Source: an uncultured Erysipelotrichaceae bacterium (GTDB lineage Bacteria; Bacillota_I; Bacilli_A; RF39; UBA660). From it: 64,000 nucleotides of DNA. Below, in pieces: positions 8,414-17,542 of the stretch; within the stretch, counting starts at the first letter, position 1; each line of letters starts with the position of its first letter. Position numbers and translations under genes: made by a program. The notes below the pieces were generated by a model. That model had not been told where the DNA came from. It ran no database searches and saw only the letters and a list, made by a program, of their open reading frames with translations. Location: the NCBI GenBank assembly GCA_902761685.1, contig CACWLI010000006.1, positions 1-64,000 on the forward strand, read 5' to 3'.

Positions 8414-11344
8414 TTAATTTTCAAGTTTAACACTAACTATTTTACTTACTCCACTTTCTTGCATTGTAATTCCATATAATTTATCTAAGAATTCCATAGT
8501 TTTCTTTTTATGAGTAATTATTAATAATTGAGTTTTATTTTTATAGTGATCTAAATATTCACCAAATACAGTTGCATTGTTTTCATCTAAAGCACTTTCT
8601 ACTTCATCTAGTATTACAAATGGAACTTTTTCTAAGTTCATAATTGAGAATAATAAACTAATAGCTGTCATTGTTCTCTCTCCACCAGAAAGTAAGCTTA
8701 ATGGTTTTTGATTCTTTCCAGGAGGTACTGCGATTATATCAATACCTGTTTCAAGAATATTATCAGGGTCAGTTAATTCTAAATGAGCATTTCCACCTTT
8801 AAATAGTGTTTTAAATACTTTAGTGAATTCTTCATTAATACGTTCAAAAGTATCTTTAAATTTATCTACCATAACTGAATCCATATCATCAATTATAGTA
8901 AGTAAATCTTTTTCACTTGCTTCTAAATCTTCTTTTTGTTTAGTTAAGAAGTTAACTCTCTTACTAATTCTTTCATATTCATCTATACTTCCTAAGTTAA
9001 CTTCACCAAGTGATTTAATCTTTCTTCTTAAAGTAGTTACTTTTTCACGGGCTATATCTTCATCTATTTCTAAAATGTATTCTTTACAAGCTCTTTCATA
9101 TCCTAAACTATAATCTTCACTTAAACGAGTTAATAATGTATCTAAATTCATATTTAGTTTAGTAATACTAATTTCTAAACTATTAATTTCACTATTTAAT
9201 GAATTATAATCACTGTTCATTTTCTTAATAGATGTTTCAAGTGTAGAAAGTGTAGAATTTAATTCTAGTTTTTCTCTATTATATAATTCTAAGTTCTTTT
9301 CTAGTTCTAATTTCTTTTGTTCATGATTATAGTATTCATTTATAACATTTTCTAGTTCCTTATCAAGTGATTTATCAGATAAGTTATCAATTTCATTTTT
9401 AACCATTTCATATTCATGATTAGTGCTTTCTAATAAAGCATTTTTATTATTAATTGATTCACTAACTTTAATAGATTCAATATTAGTATTATAAATATTA
9501 TCTTTTATAATATTTAATTCATCATTTTCATGATTATATTTACTTTCTAATTCTTTAATATCATTTTCATAATTATTAATACTATTTTTTAATCTATCTA
9601 GTTCATATTTATCTTGAATATATGATGAATTTGACTTATTACTACCACCACTCATCATACCACCAACATGAATTACTTCTCCATCTAGTGATATAACTCT
9701 ATATCTATGATTTATCTTCTTTGATATACTAATAGCAGTATTAATATTTTCAGCTACGATTATATTACCTAGTTGATTCATTATAATATTATAGTATTTT
9801 GAATCATATGTAACAAGGTCACTAGCAATACCAATGTATCCAATTATTGATTCAACTGTTCTTTGTGTTTCAGGATCAATACTCTTTGGTTTAATTACAT
9901 TAAGTGGGAAGAATGTTGCTCTTCCTAAATTCTTTCTCTTTAAGTGTTCAATTGCTTCTTTAGCACAAGCTTCATCATCAGTAATAATGTTATTAGCGCT
10001 AGCTCCAAGAGCTATTTCTAACATAGTAGCATATTCACTTTTTGTATCAATTACATTTCCAAGTATATTATGAATACCTCTTAAAGTTGGATTATCTATT
10101 ATACTTCTAACACTAAATGGTATTTTATTCATATTAGATATATTAGTTTCTAAAATATCAATTTTATTCTTAACTTCAATTAGACTTTTTCGCTTGTTAT
10201 TTAACTCAAAATTAGTATTTTGAACTTGTTTATTTAAACTATTAAAATCACTTGTTAAACTCTCTAATTTTGCTTTTAAATTTGATTTTTGTTCATCAAG
10301 TGATTTAATATCAAGTTCAATAGAAGATATATTATTTTTAATAACCCCTTCTCTATCTTTTAAGTTAAGTAGATTATTTTTGACACTAGTACTTTCTTTA
10401 TCATACTTATTTCTTTCACTAAGTAATGTCTTTTTATTAGATAATTCCATTAAACTTTCATTTAATTTAAATATTTCATTAGAAGTACTCTTAATTAATT
10501 CATCATTATTTAATATTTTAACTTTAATTTTTTCAACTTCAGTATTATCTGTAGTAGAAGTAGATGATAATTTACTTACCTCTTCTTCTAATTTAACTTT
10601 TCTATTAGATTTTTCTTCAAGTTCATCATTATAAGTAGTTATATCTTTAGCAATTAATGCTATTTCGACACTTTCTAACTCACTTAAAGCAGTTTTATAT
10701 TCACGTGCTTTTCTAGCTGATTCTTCTAGAGGTAATAAGTTTTCACTATTTTCACTAATTATCAAATTGATTCTTTCTACATTTTCATGTGTTTTAGATA
10801 ATTTAGATAAACTTTCTTCTTTTCTCTTTTTATATTTTAAAACACCAGCTGCATCTTCAAATATAACTCTTCTATCTTCTGGTTTTTCACTTAATATTTG
10901 ATCTATTTTATTTTGAGGAATTATATTAAATGATTCACGACTAGACTTTGAATCTAAAAATAAATTAGTTATATCTTTAAGTCTACATTTATCATTGTTT
11001 ATATAATATTCATTTTCTCCTGTTTTATATACTATTCTTTTAATAGACACTTCATTAAAATCAACATTTAGTGTCCTATCAGAATTATCAAATACAATAG
11101 CAACGCTTGCAAAATTAGCAGGTTGTCTAGAAGAAGAACCATTAAATATTACATCAGTCATATTATTACTTCCACGCAAAGACTTGATACTTTGTTCTCC
11201 AAGTACCCATTTAATTGCATCTACTATATTACTTTTACCACTACCATTTGGGCCAACTATACCTGTAAATGTAGGATCAAGTTCAATAGTCATTTTATCA
11301 GCAAAACTTTTAAATCCATGTATTTTAATTTCTTTTATATACAT
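8414..11344 (-). CDS. smc: Chromosome partition protein SMC
   Basis: SMC compacts and segregates the chromosome with ScpA and ScpB. The N-terminus MYIKEIKIHGFKSFADK and Walker A GPNGSGKSN (about residues 32-40) are canonical. Coiled coil runs to a hinge around residues 400-520 (Gly-rich ALGAS and the following segment), a second coiled coil follows, then the signature LSGGE and Walker B VILDEVESALDE near the C-terminus. The start is the ATG at 11344, behind GGGTGA; an in-frame GTG three codons upstream overlaps that ribosome site. At 976 residues it is about 200 shorter than the usual ~1180, the loss lying in the coiled-coil arms. Own extended -10 promoter upstream. Confidence 0.97.
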   Translation of the reverse strand: MYIKEIKIHGFKSFADKMTIELDPTFTGIVGPNGSGKSNIVDAIKWVLGEQSIKSLRGSNNMTDVIFNGSSSRQPANFASVAIVFDNSDRTLNVDFNEVSIKRIVYKTGENEYYINNDKCRLKDITNLFLDSKSSRESFNIIPQNKIDQILSEKPEDRRVIFEDAAGVLKYKKRKEESLSKLSKTHENVERINLIISENSENLLPLEESARKAREYKTALSELESVEIALIAKDITTYNDELEEKSNRKVKLEEEVSKLSSTSTTDNTEVEKIKVKILNNDELIKSTSNEIFKLNESLMELSNKKTLLSERNKYDKESTSVKNNLLNLKDREGVIKNNISSIELDIKSLDEQKSNLKAKLESLTSDFNSLNKQVQNTNFELNNKRKSLIEVKNKIDILETNISNMNKIPFSVRSIIDNPTLRGIHNILGNVIDTKSEYATMLEIALGASANNIITDDEACAKEAIEHLKRKNLGRATFFPLNVIKPKSIDPETQRTVESIIGYIGIASDLVTYDSKYYNIIMNQLGNIIVAENINTAISISKKINHRYRVISLDGEVIHVGGMMSGGSNKSNSSYIQDKYELDRLKNSINNYENDIKELESKYNHENDELNIIKDNIYNTNIESIKVSESINNKNALLESTNHEYEMVKNEIDNLSDKSLDKELENVINEYYNHEQKKLELEKNLELYNREKLELNSTLSTLETSIKKMNSDYNSLNSEINSLEISITKLNMNLDTLLTRLSEDYSLGYERACKEYILEIDEDIAREKVTTLRRKIKSLGEVNLGSIDEYERISKRVNFLTKQKEDLEASEKDLLTIIDDMDSVMVDKFKDTFERINEEFTKVFKTLFKGGNAHLELTDPDNILETGIDIIAVPPGKNQKPLSLLSGGERTMTAISLLFSIMNLEKVPFVILDEVESALDENNATVFGEYLDHYKNKTQLLIITHKKKTMEFLDKLYGITMQESGVSKIVSVKLEN

Positions 11345-11372
11345 ATTCTTCACCCACTATCGTATCTACTTA

Positions 11373-11382
11373 ATTATAACAA
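11373..11382 (-). promoter_or_regulatory. smc: Extended -10 promoter of smc
   Basis: TTGTTATAAT on the minus strand gives TGTTATAAT, an extended -10. No good -35 is visible. Confidence 0.5.
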
Positions 11383-11392
11383 AATAAAAAAC

Positions 11393-11422
11393 AATTTAAA
11401 AGTCTAATCTTTAAGATTAGAC
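11393..11422 (-). terminator. Intrinsic terminator after the 11417 gene
   Basis: GTCTAATCTT and AAGATTAGAC pair with TTTT following on the minus strand. The stem contains the stop codon at 11417-11419, separating this operon from smc. Confidence 0.75.
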
Positions 11423-11734
11423 CTCTAATATTAATTGTTTCCCCATAACTACAATATCTTTTTCATCTAACTCATATATTCTACCACTATAACTTTCACA
11501 ATGATAATCATCTATTCTAGTGCCAAAATAATAATTAGGAGTAAAATGAGATAATTCATAATCTACTTTAATAACTCCAGCGTCTTCTTTATAGTATTCT
11601 AAATAAAATGTAATACATTCAACATCTTGAATCTTATAAAAAATACTAAAATCTATTTTATCAACTGTAAGTATTGTTTGTAATACTCCTTTTTTAGTAT
11701 TAATATTTACAAATGCAAATATCTTTTTATCCAT
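11417..11734 (-). CDS. Hypothetical protein, 105 residues
   Basis: Not recognised. A small protein without signal peptide, transmembrane segment or catalytic motif, rich in Tyr, Asp and Ile, predicted mostly beta. GAGGGGAC three bases before the ATG supports the start. Last gene of the run rnc, 13314, 12417, 11788, 11417 on the minus strand and followed by a terminator. Confidence 0.55.
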   Translation of the reverse strand: MDKKIFAFVNINTKKGVLQTILTVDKIDFSIFYKIQDVECITFYLEYYKEDAGVIKVDYELSHFTPNYYFGTRIDDYHCESYSGRIYELDEKDIVVMGKQLILEV

Positions 11735-11787
11735 ATAGTCCCCTCATTAGAGGAGTATTATATATTTATTTTTTAAAAATTTCAATA

Positions 11788-12402
11788 TTATTCTACTTCA
11801 ATAGCAAAATAATATTCAACATTATTAGTATCAGTATAATCAGAATGAATATGAAATAAATATCTTCCACTTTCACTTGGTGCGACAAAATGTTCATCAT
11901 CATATTCATTTATTGTATATGGTGTTTCATAATTATTTTTAAATACTTCTAACCATGATATTTTAGCATTTAATAATTTAACATTACTGTTTTTATTAAC
12001 TTTTAATGTATTAAAATTTTCATAATCAAGAGCAATTTCACTATCACACACAGTACATTTATGATATTTATTACACCATTCATATGTTCCAATATCAGCA
12101 TTTATTGATTTATCATTATATATTACTTTAATTCCACTTGGATGAATATCCTGTTCAGCATAATAATCAAGTGATTTAAAATTAGTTGGAAATATATGAA
12201 CTTCATTTCCTGTTTTATACCCATCACTATAGTAGCTATCAGTTCTATGCCAATATATTATTTTATATGTAAGAGATGTATAAGTAATAGTTCCTCCATC
12301 AAAATAAGACTTTTTAATTGGAACAGTTAATATTACAAGTAATGATGCAAACATAATAAATTTAACTATTTTTCTTTTTAATGAATCTTTTCTTTTCTTC
12401 AT
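11788..12402 (-). CDS. Hypothetical single-pass membrane protein
   Basis: The 204-residue product has a strongly basic N-terminus (KKRKDSLKRK) followed by one hydrophobic segment (about residues 12-28), then an extracytoplasmic domain of ~170 residues rich in Tyr, His and Asp. A Cys trio (one in EWCNK and two in CTVCD) could bind a metal or form a disulfide. GGAGGAATT precedes the ATG. No family recognised. Confidence 0.55.
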   Translation of the reverse strand: MKKRKDSLKRKIVKFIMFASLLVILTVPIKKSYFDGGTITYTSLTYKIIYWHRTDSYYSDGYKTGNEVHIFPTNFKSLDYYAEQDIHPSGIKVIYNDKSINADIGTYEWCNKYHKCTVCDSEIALDYENFNTLKVNKNSNVKLLNAKISWLEVFKNNYETPYTINEYDDEHFVAPSESGRYLFHIHSDYTDTNNVEYYFAIEVE

Positions 12403-12416
12403 AATTCCTCCAAATA

Positions 12417-13304
12417 CTATATTAGTTTTAAAAACTCATCAATTTTTTTATTTTTTTCATTATTTGAATCAATTTCTCTAATACATAATATAGAATTATT
12501 TATTCTTGAAACACAAAAATATGATTCAGAATTACATGATTTAGTACATGAATATTTATTTTCGCTTGCTTTAAATGATAATACATCATTTATAAATACT
12601 TCATGATATATATATCTATAGAATGCATTTGTGTCTTCATCTGTTTCAAATGTAAAAAATTCCACTTTATAATCATCTTTGCTCTCAACTAAACAGTATT
12701 CTAATATATTATAATCATTGTTATCATAAGTTTCACTTAATATTTTAAAATTATTATTATTTATATATTCTTTAAATCTTTTCATTGTAATAGTTTTTCT
12801 AGTGGTTGTTTCTTTTACTTTAAAAATACAAATAAGAATTACAACAAAGAACACACTTGTAGTTATAAATACTGCAATTAATGTAATATTTTCTTTACTA
12901 AAAATACTTTCATTTTTTTCACTATAATGACATAATTTAATTACTTTATAATATGATATTTCATTTTTATATTTTGTATATTCTTCACCCTCTATAAAGT
13001 TATAATTATACTCATTATTAAATTCATTCATTTCATTAACTAAATATTCTTTTTTTATTAATTCATTTCCTTCTTCATCATATGAATAAATATAAAAAGT
13101 ACACGTTACACTTTCAACAGTATCGTTATTTATATCTAAATGTACATTAATATTTTTACTATTTGATGTATCAGTTATTGTATACTTTATATTAAAAGCA
13201 TCATAGTCTTGATTATATGTTTCTTCTTCAAATACTCTTTCTTCTGCGTTTATATAAGAAAGAGATAAAATAAATAGTAACAAAAATAATAGTAATTTTT
13301 TCAT
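12417..13304 (-). CDS. Hypothetical secreted/membrane protein with central TM
   Basis: The 295-residue product has a signal peptide (about 1-20, ending INAEE), an extracytoplasmic domain of ~120 residues, a transmembrane segment (about 144-164) and a ~130-residue cytoplasmic domain rich in Asn, Glu, Tyr and Cys. This type I membrane layout suggests an outside sensor or ligand domain joined to an inside domain, but no known domain is recognised. AAAGGAG precedes the ATG. Co-oriented with rnc and the gene at 13314. Confidence 0.55.
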   Translation of the reverse strand: MKKLLLFLLLFILSLSYINAEERVFEEETYNQDYDAFNIKYTITDTSNSKNINVHLDINNDTVESVTCTFYIYSYDEEGNELIKKEYLVNEMNEFNNEYNYNFIEGEEYTKYKNEISYYKVIKLCHYSEKNESIFSKENITLIAVFITTSVFFVVILICIFKVKETTTRKTITMKRFKEYINNNNFKILSETYDNNDYNILEYCLVESKDDYKVEFFTFETDEDTNAFYRYIYHEVFINDVLSFKASENKYSCTKSCNSESYFCVSRINNSILCIREIDSNNEKNKKIDEFLKLI

Positions 13305-13313
13305 AATACTCCT

Positions 13314-14531
13314 TTAAATTCTTAATTTGTTTTCTTCACTTAAACTTATATCTAAGTATAATGTATCATCTAGCGGTAAAGCATCAATATGTAGTGCACT
13401 AATACTTTCTATAAATGTAAAAAGTTTAACTAGATTATCAGTTTTAGCTCTACTTATATCATCTTCTCTATCTACTACATGTTTATACCACTCTTTATCA
13501 TATTCATATTCTTTTATAGCTTCTTCATATTCATGATTGTCATATTTATATTTACTATTTTTTAAATATTCTAACTCTTTAAACTTTTTTTCATTCCATG
13601 TACTTTCAAATTTTTCTTTTGTATTTCTTGATAATATTCTATGATAATCATATGATAATACTTGATACAAAGGAACTTTTATATGATCTATATTATGCGA
13701 CCTCAATATATCAATAAATAAAAGTAAAGAAATTGAAAAATTTGGATGAACACTACTAGTACCATCACTTGAAAGAGAGTTAACTTTATATAGTTTTCTT
13801 TCTAATTCTTTATTTCTAGTACTCAATTTAGGCATTTGAAGAGCATATATATAACATACCCTCTTGCCATCTTCTTCTCTTATATCAAATAATACGTTTG
13901 CTAAATCGTGTTTAACGCTTTCATTTTTTACATAAAAATTTATTACTCTAGATGTTTCATAATATGTTTCTTGAGGATGCACACTACAGTAAACATCAAG
14001 ACCATTAAACTCATTTATTTTATCATGAAGATAAGATTTTCTTCTTTTATCATCTAGTGTTCTATCTTTAATAAAATCTAATTGTTTTTGTAAGAAATTT
14101 TCTACTGAATCAAAGTCTTCCGTGCTCATTCTAAGCCATATTCTTTTCATTATAAGTAATGCTTTATATCTTGCATTATTAAATCCATAATATTCATATT
14201 CTAACTTTACTTGTTCATTTATAATATCAGTAAGTAATCTAAAAAACATATTAGCATCATGTACTACTATGTTATATTCATTATCTTTAATTTGATTTTG
14301 ACTTAAAAACAATTCATAATCTTTTTCATCAATATTTGGAGTAAAATAACCATCTTTTTTAAATGGATTGTTTTTTAAATCATTTATTAATTCTAATCCA
14401 TCGCTTTTAAAAATGAAGTTTACTTTTGGTACTTCTCTTTCTTTTTGCATATCAAAAATAGTAGTAGTTATAAATAATTCTATTACTTCTCTAAATGTTA
14501 CAGTATCAATTTCTTCTTCATATTTACCCAT
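13314..14531 (-). CDS. Hypothetical cytoplasmic protein
   Basis: The 405-residue product is not recognised. No signal or transmembrane segment; high in Glu, Lys, Asp and Tyr, with a charged helical stretch near residues 315-350. Its ATG overlaps the rnc stop codon (TAATG), so translation is likely coupled to rnc. In many Firmicutes rnc is followed directly by smc; here this gene and three others lie between. Confidence 0.55.
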   Translation of the reverse strand: MGKYEEEIDTVTFREVIELFITTTIFDMQKEREVPKVNFIFKSDGLELINDLKNNPFKKDGYFTPNIDEKDYELFLSQNQIKDNEYNIVVHDANMFFRLLTDIINEQVKLEYEYYGFNNARYKALLIMKRIWLRMSTEDFDSVENFLQKQLDFIKDRTLDDKRRKSYLHDKINEFNGLDVYCSVHPQETYYETSRVINFYVKNESVKHDLANVLFDIREEDGKRVCYIYALQMPKLSTRNKELERKLYKVNSLSSDGTSSVHPNFSISLLLFIDILRSHNIDHIKVPLYQVLSYDYHRILSRNTKEKFESTWNEKKFKELEYLKNSKYKYDNHEYEEAIKEYEYDKEWYKHVVDREDDISRAKTDNLVKLFTFIESISALHIDALPLDDTLYLDISLSEENKLRI

Positions 14532-15178
14532 TATTTTGCTCTTTTCATATATGCTTCTTTAGCAGCATTTTGTTCTGCTTCTTTTTTAGATGATCCACTA
14601 GCTGTACCATAAACAAGTCCATCTATAATAACTTCTACTTTAAATTCTCTTTTATGAGCAGGACCGCTTTCATCTACTAGTTTATATTCAACACTTTTTT
14701 TAACTGTTTGAACACTTTCTTGAAGTAAACTTTTGTAATCCATTAAGAAGTCTTCTTCTCTTTCTATATATGGCACTATTAATTTATCAAATAATCTTTT
14801 AACAGTTGATAGTCCATTTTCTAAATAAATAACTGCCATACAAGCTTCAAATACATCAGCTATTATTGTTTTATTAGCCTCTTCCATTCCATTACCTAAT
14901 AAAATATAATCTTTAAGATTTACTTCTTTAGAATATTCATATAATGCATTTTCACACACATATAAACTTCTAAGTCTACTCATTTCTCCTTCAGAGTATT
15001 TTGTTTTACTAAATAAGTATTCACTACATACTATTTCTAAAACAGCATCTCCTAGATACTCTAATCTTTCATAGCATTCTCCTCCATGTTCATTAGAATA
15101 ACTAGAATGAGTAAGTGCTGTTTTAATTAATTTTTCAGTTTTAAATTTAATACCAAATTTTTTAAATATATTTTTCAT
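14531..15178 (-). CDS. rnc: Ribonuclease III
   Basis: Cuts double-stranded RNA in rRNA precursor and mRNA processing. The catalytic signature ERLEYLGDAVLE is at residues 37-48, a second acidic patch near ADVFEA binds Mg2+, and a C-terminal double-stranded RNA-binding domain (about 145-215) ends in GSSKKEAEQNAA. The ATG at 15178 gives 215 residues, normal length; an in-frame GTG three codons upstream lies inside the GAGGCG ribosome site. Confidence 0.96.
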   Translation of the reverse strand: MKNIFKKFGIKFKTEKLIKTALTHSSYSNEHGGECYERLEYLGDAVLEIVCSEYLFSKTKYSEGEMSRLRSLYVCENALYEYSKEVNLKDYILLGNGMEEANKTIIADVFEACMAVIYLENGLSTVKRLFDKLIVPYIEREEDFLMDYKSLLQESVQTVKKSVEYKLVDESGPAHKREFKVEVIIDGLVYGTASGSSKKEAEQNAAKEAYMKRAK

Positions 15179-15212
15179 AAAAATCACGCCTCTATTATAT
15201 CATTAAATTTAT

Positions 15213-17231
15213 TTATTTTTTATTAGTAATTCCATTATCTTTCAAAACAAGCATATTATATTTTAGCATAATATCACTTAATTCTTCATCAAAAGTATCT
15301 ATTCTAAATTCTCTATTAGTTTTAAACCAAGATGGTTTTTGTATATTTAGTGTTTCAAATTTAACTAACCATTTTTTAAGTTGATTAATTGAATATGCAT
15401 AAGGTAGTATATCATAAATATAGTTAGGATGTTTCAAACTAATTTTAACTAAATCATTAGATTTTAATGATGAAATATAAGCATAAAAATCATTAAAGTG
15501 AGAATATATTCTATTAAATCTTCTACTTGGATTAAACTTAACAGCTAAATAGTAATTAATATAAGAAGCGATTGATGATAAAATTACATATATTATAATT
15601 ACATAATTAATATTATAAAATCTTACTAAGAATAGTAATGCAGGTAAGAATATACAAAATTCAGACACAAAAAGTGAATGGTTTTCTTCTAACTTCTTAT
15701 TACTTACTCTACATATAAATACTATTAAAAATGAGAATAAACAAATAAAATTCATAAATGTAGTATTGTATACTAAGTATAATTTATATGGTGCTAAATA
15801 ACAAATAAAACATAAAGCATACATTATAAAAGTAATTAATTTATCTTTAAATGTAACTTTTTTTAATAAATAAACTTCTCTTGATACATTTTTATATATA
15901 TGATCATATACTTCATCAAAATCATCTTTTTTAATATTTTTAGAAAATAATGTTCCATTTTCAAATAATTTATCAAATAATAGTTTTTTATTTCTATCAT
16001 ATGAATTATATTTTTTAATCATTCTAATTTTTAATTCTTTATTATCATGAATTATTTCAATATATCCTTCATTACAAAGTTCTAATAATAATGCACTAAT
16101 AGCATATTTATAGTTGAAGTTTTGAAATAACATAGCAAACTTTGTACTACTAAATTTACTAAGTGGATAATATGCTTTGTTTTTTAAATTAAAGAATCCA
16201 CCAGTAAATTTAACTAATAATATTGTTATAAAAAGTGTAACTAAAGAAGTAAGAAAACCATTTTTATATCTAGAAGTATCTGCTTTATATGAATGAATTA
16301 CATCATTTATTGAAGCCATATAATAGTATTCTTCATTTTTAAATATTTTTTCATTAATACTTTTTTCATTAAAACTACTATTAGATTTTCCACCAATAAT
16401 ATATTTATTAATTTTTAAATTATCACTAATAGTATAGTCATATTTGTAATACTGAACTGGTATATTTAAAGTAGTTGGAACTAATGGGAAAAATACAAAT
16501 GAATGATCTAAAACAATAAATGAATATTTTAAAGTATATTTTTCTGTTTTATTTGTATTCGCATCATTAATAAATTCAAAATAATAATTATCATCATCTT
16601 CACTAAATTTTACTTTATGACTGTATTCACTATCATCAAGTTTTTTTACTTTAACAGTTATTGTTCCACTACCATATTTATTTTTAAATTCATATTTTTT
16701 AGGTATAATTCTTATAAAACTATTGTCATTATTATGTTTTAATTCAATGTTTTCAGTGATAATATAATCACTAATATCATTAACTAAAACACTATAAGTA
16801 TAATCTTTAATTATATAATCATATTCTTTAAATTCTTCTCTTTTTAAGTAATCTTCATTATATATAGCAGTAAATGTATAGTGATCTACTAAATTAAAAT
16901 CACTAAATTTACTATTATCTAGTGTTAGAGTATTTTCCCAAGTGTATCCTTTATTATCTTTAAATGTTTCACTATATAATTCATTATTATCTTTATCATA
17001 TAATTTAATAACTGCGTCATAATCATATGAATCATTTCCAATACTTAAACAAACATAATTAATTTTAATATTATCGCTTTTTGAATATTCAAAGTTTTCA
17101 AATTTAAAAGATGGCGTCTCTAGTTTTCCAGTATCAGTTATTTTAATATCAAGAGATGTATATGTTTCTGCATAAACATTAATATAAAAAAATGAAATAA
17201 TTATTAAAAGAGCCATAAATATTTTTTTCAT
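15213..17231 (-). CDS. DUF2207-like membrane protein
   Basis: The 672-residue product has a signal peptide (about 1-22), an extracytoplasmic beta-rich region of ~300 residues, a TM near residue 335-352, a cytoplasmic region (about 355-450) with the ALLLELCNEGYIEI motif and following helices typical of DUF2207 (YciQ-like) proteins, then about five membrane segments and a soluble tail. The family is widespread in Firmicutes, role unknown. The ATG at 17231 has AGGTGA five bases upstream; a GTG two codons earlier overlaps this site. Ends 35 bases before rnc. Confidence 0.65.
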   Translation of the reverse strand: MKKIFMALLIIISFFYINVYAETYTSLDIKITDTGKLETPSFKFENFEYSKSDNIKINYVCLSIGNDSYDYDAVIKLYDKDNNELYSETFKDNKGYTWENTLTLDNSKFSDFNLVDHYTFTAIYNEDYLKREEFKEYDYIIKDYTYSVLVNDISDYIITENIELKHNNDNSFIRIIPKKYEFKNKYGSGTITVKVKKLDDSEYSHKVKFSEDDDNYYFEFINDANTNKTEKYTLKYSFIVLDHSFVFFPLVPTTLNIPVQYYKYDYTISDNLKINKYIIGGKSNSSFNEKSINEKIFKNEEYYYMASINDVIHSYKADTSRYKNGFLTSLVTLFITILLVKFTGGFFNLKNKAYYPLSKFSSTKFAMLFQNFNYKYAISALLLELCNEGYIEIIHDNKELKIRMIKKYNSYDRNKKLLFDKLFENGTLFSKNIKKDDFDEVYDHIYKNVSREVYLLKKVTFKDKLITFIMYALCFICYLAPYKLYLVYNTTFMNFICLFSFLIVFICRVSNKKLEENHSLFVSEFCIFLPALLFLVRFYNINYVIIIYVILSSIASYINYYLAVKFNPSRRFNRIYSHFNDFYAYISSLKSNDLVKISLKHPNYIYDILPYAYSINQLKKWLVKFETLNIQKPSWFKTNREFRIDTFDEELSDIMLKYNMLVLKDNGITNKK

Positions 17232-17316
17232 TCTACTCACCTATTATACATTTTATCATAAAATTTGATTTACATAAACAATAATAAGATTTATTTATTT
17301 TTAAATTTATTTATTA

Positions 17317-17322
17317 TATAAT
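17317..17322 (+). promoter_or_regulatory. yidD: -10 element directly before yidD
   Basis: TATAAT ends six bases before the yidD ATG, so transcription would start at or next to the start codon. No convincing -35. Confidence 0.45.
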
Positions 17323-17328
17323 ATTAGT

Positions 17329-17541
17329 ATGAAAAAATTATTATTATTTTTGATACATATATATCAAATAACACCACTTCATTCACATAATATGTGTAGA
17401 TTTACTCCTACATGTAGTGAATATATGAAAGAGTGTATTAATATATATGGTGTTAAAGGAGTATTAAAAGGAATTAAAAGAATACTTAGGTGTCATCCAT
17501 TTGGAAAATTTGGTTATGACCCTGTTATAAAGGAGGAATAA
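17329..17541 (+). CDS. yidD: Membrane protein insertion efficiency factor YidD
   Basis: A 70-residue protein with the family's [10 protein letters not shown] motif (23-32), RILRCHPFG (48-56) and a C-terminal YDPV. YidD helps YidC insert membrane proteins at the inner face of the membrane. No Shine-Dalgarno precedes the ATG and the -10 element ends six bases upstream, so the mRNA may be leaderless. One base separates its stop from the lipoprotein gene at 17543, whose AGGAGG ribosome site lies in the end of yidD. Confidence 0.94.
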   Translation: MKKLLLFLIHIYQITPLHSHNMCRFTPTCSEYMKECINIYGVKGVLKGIKRILRCHPFGKFGYDPVIKEE

Positions 17542-17542
17542 A

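Noticed and set aside
8823..10634. Several open frames on the plus strand over smc.
   Set aside because: They are antisense to the Leu/Ser/Glu-rich coiled coil and have no ribosome sites or family motifs.
8414..11344. SMC is truncated or frameshifted.
   Set aside because: Both heads, Walker motifs, hinge and signature are intact in one open frame.
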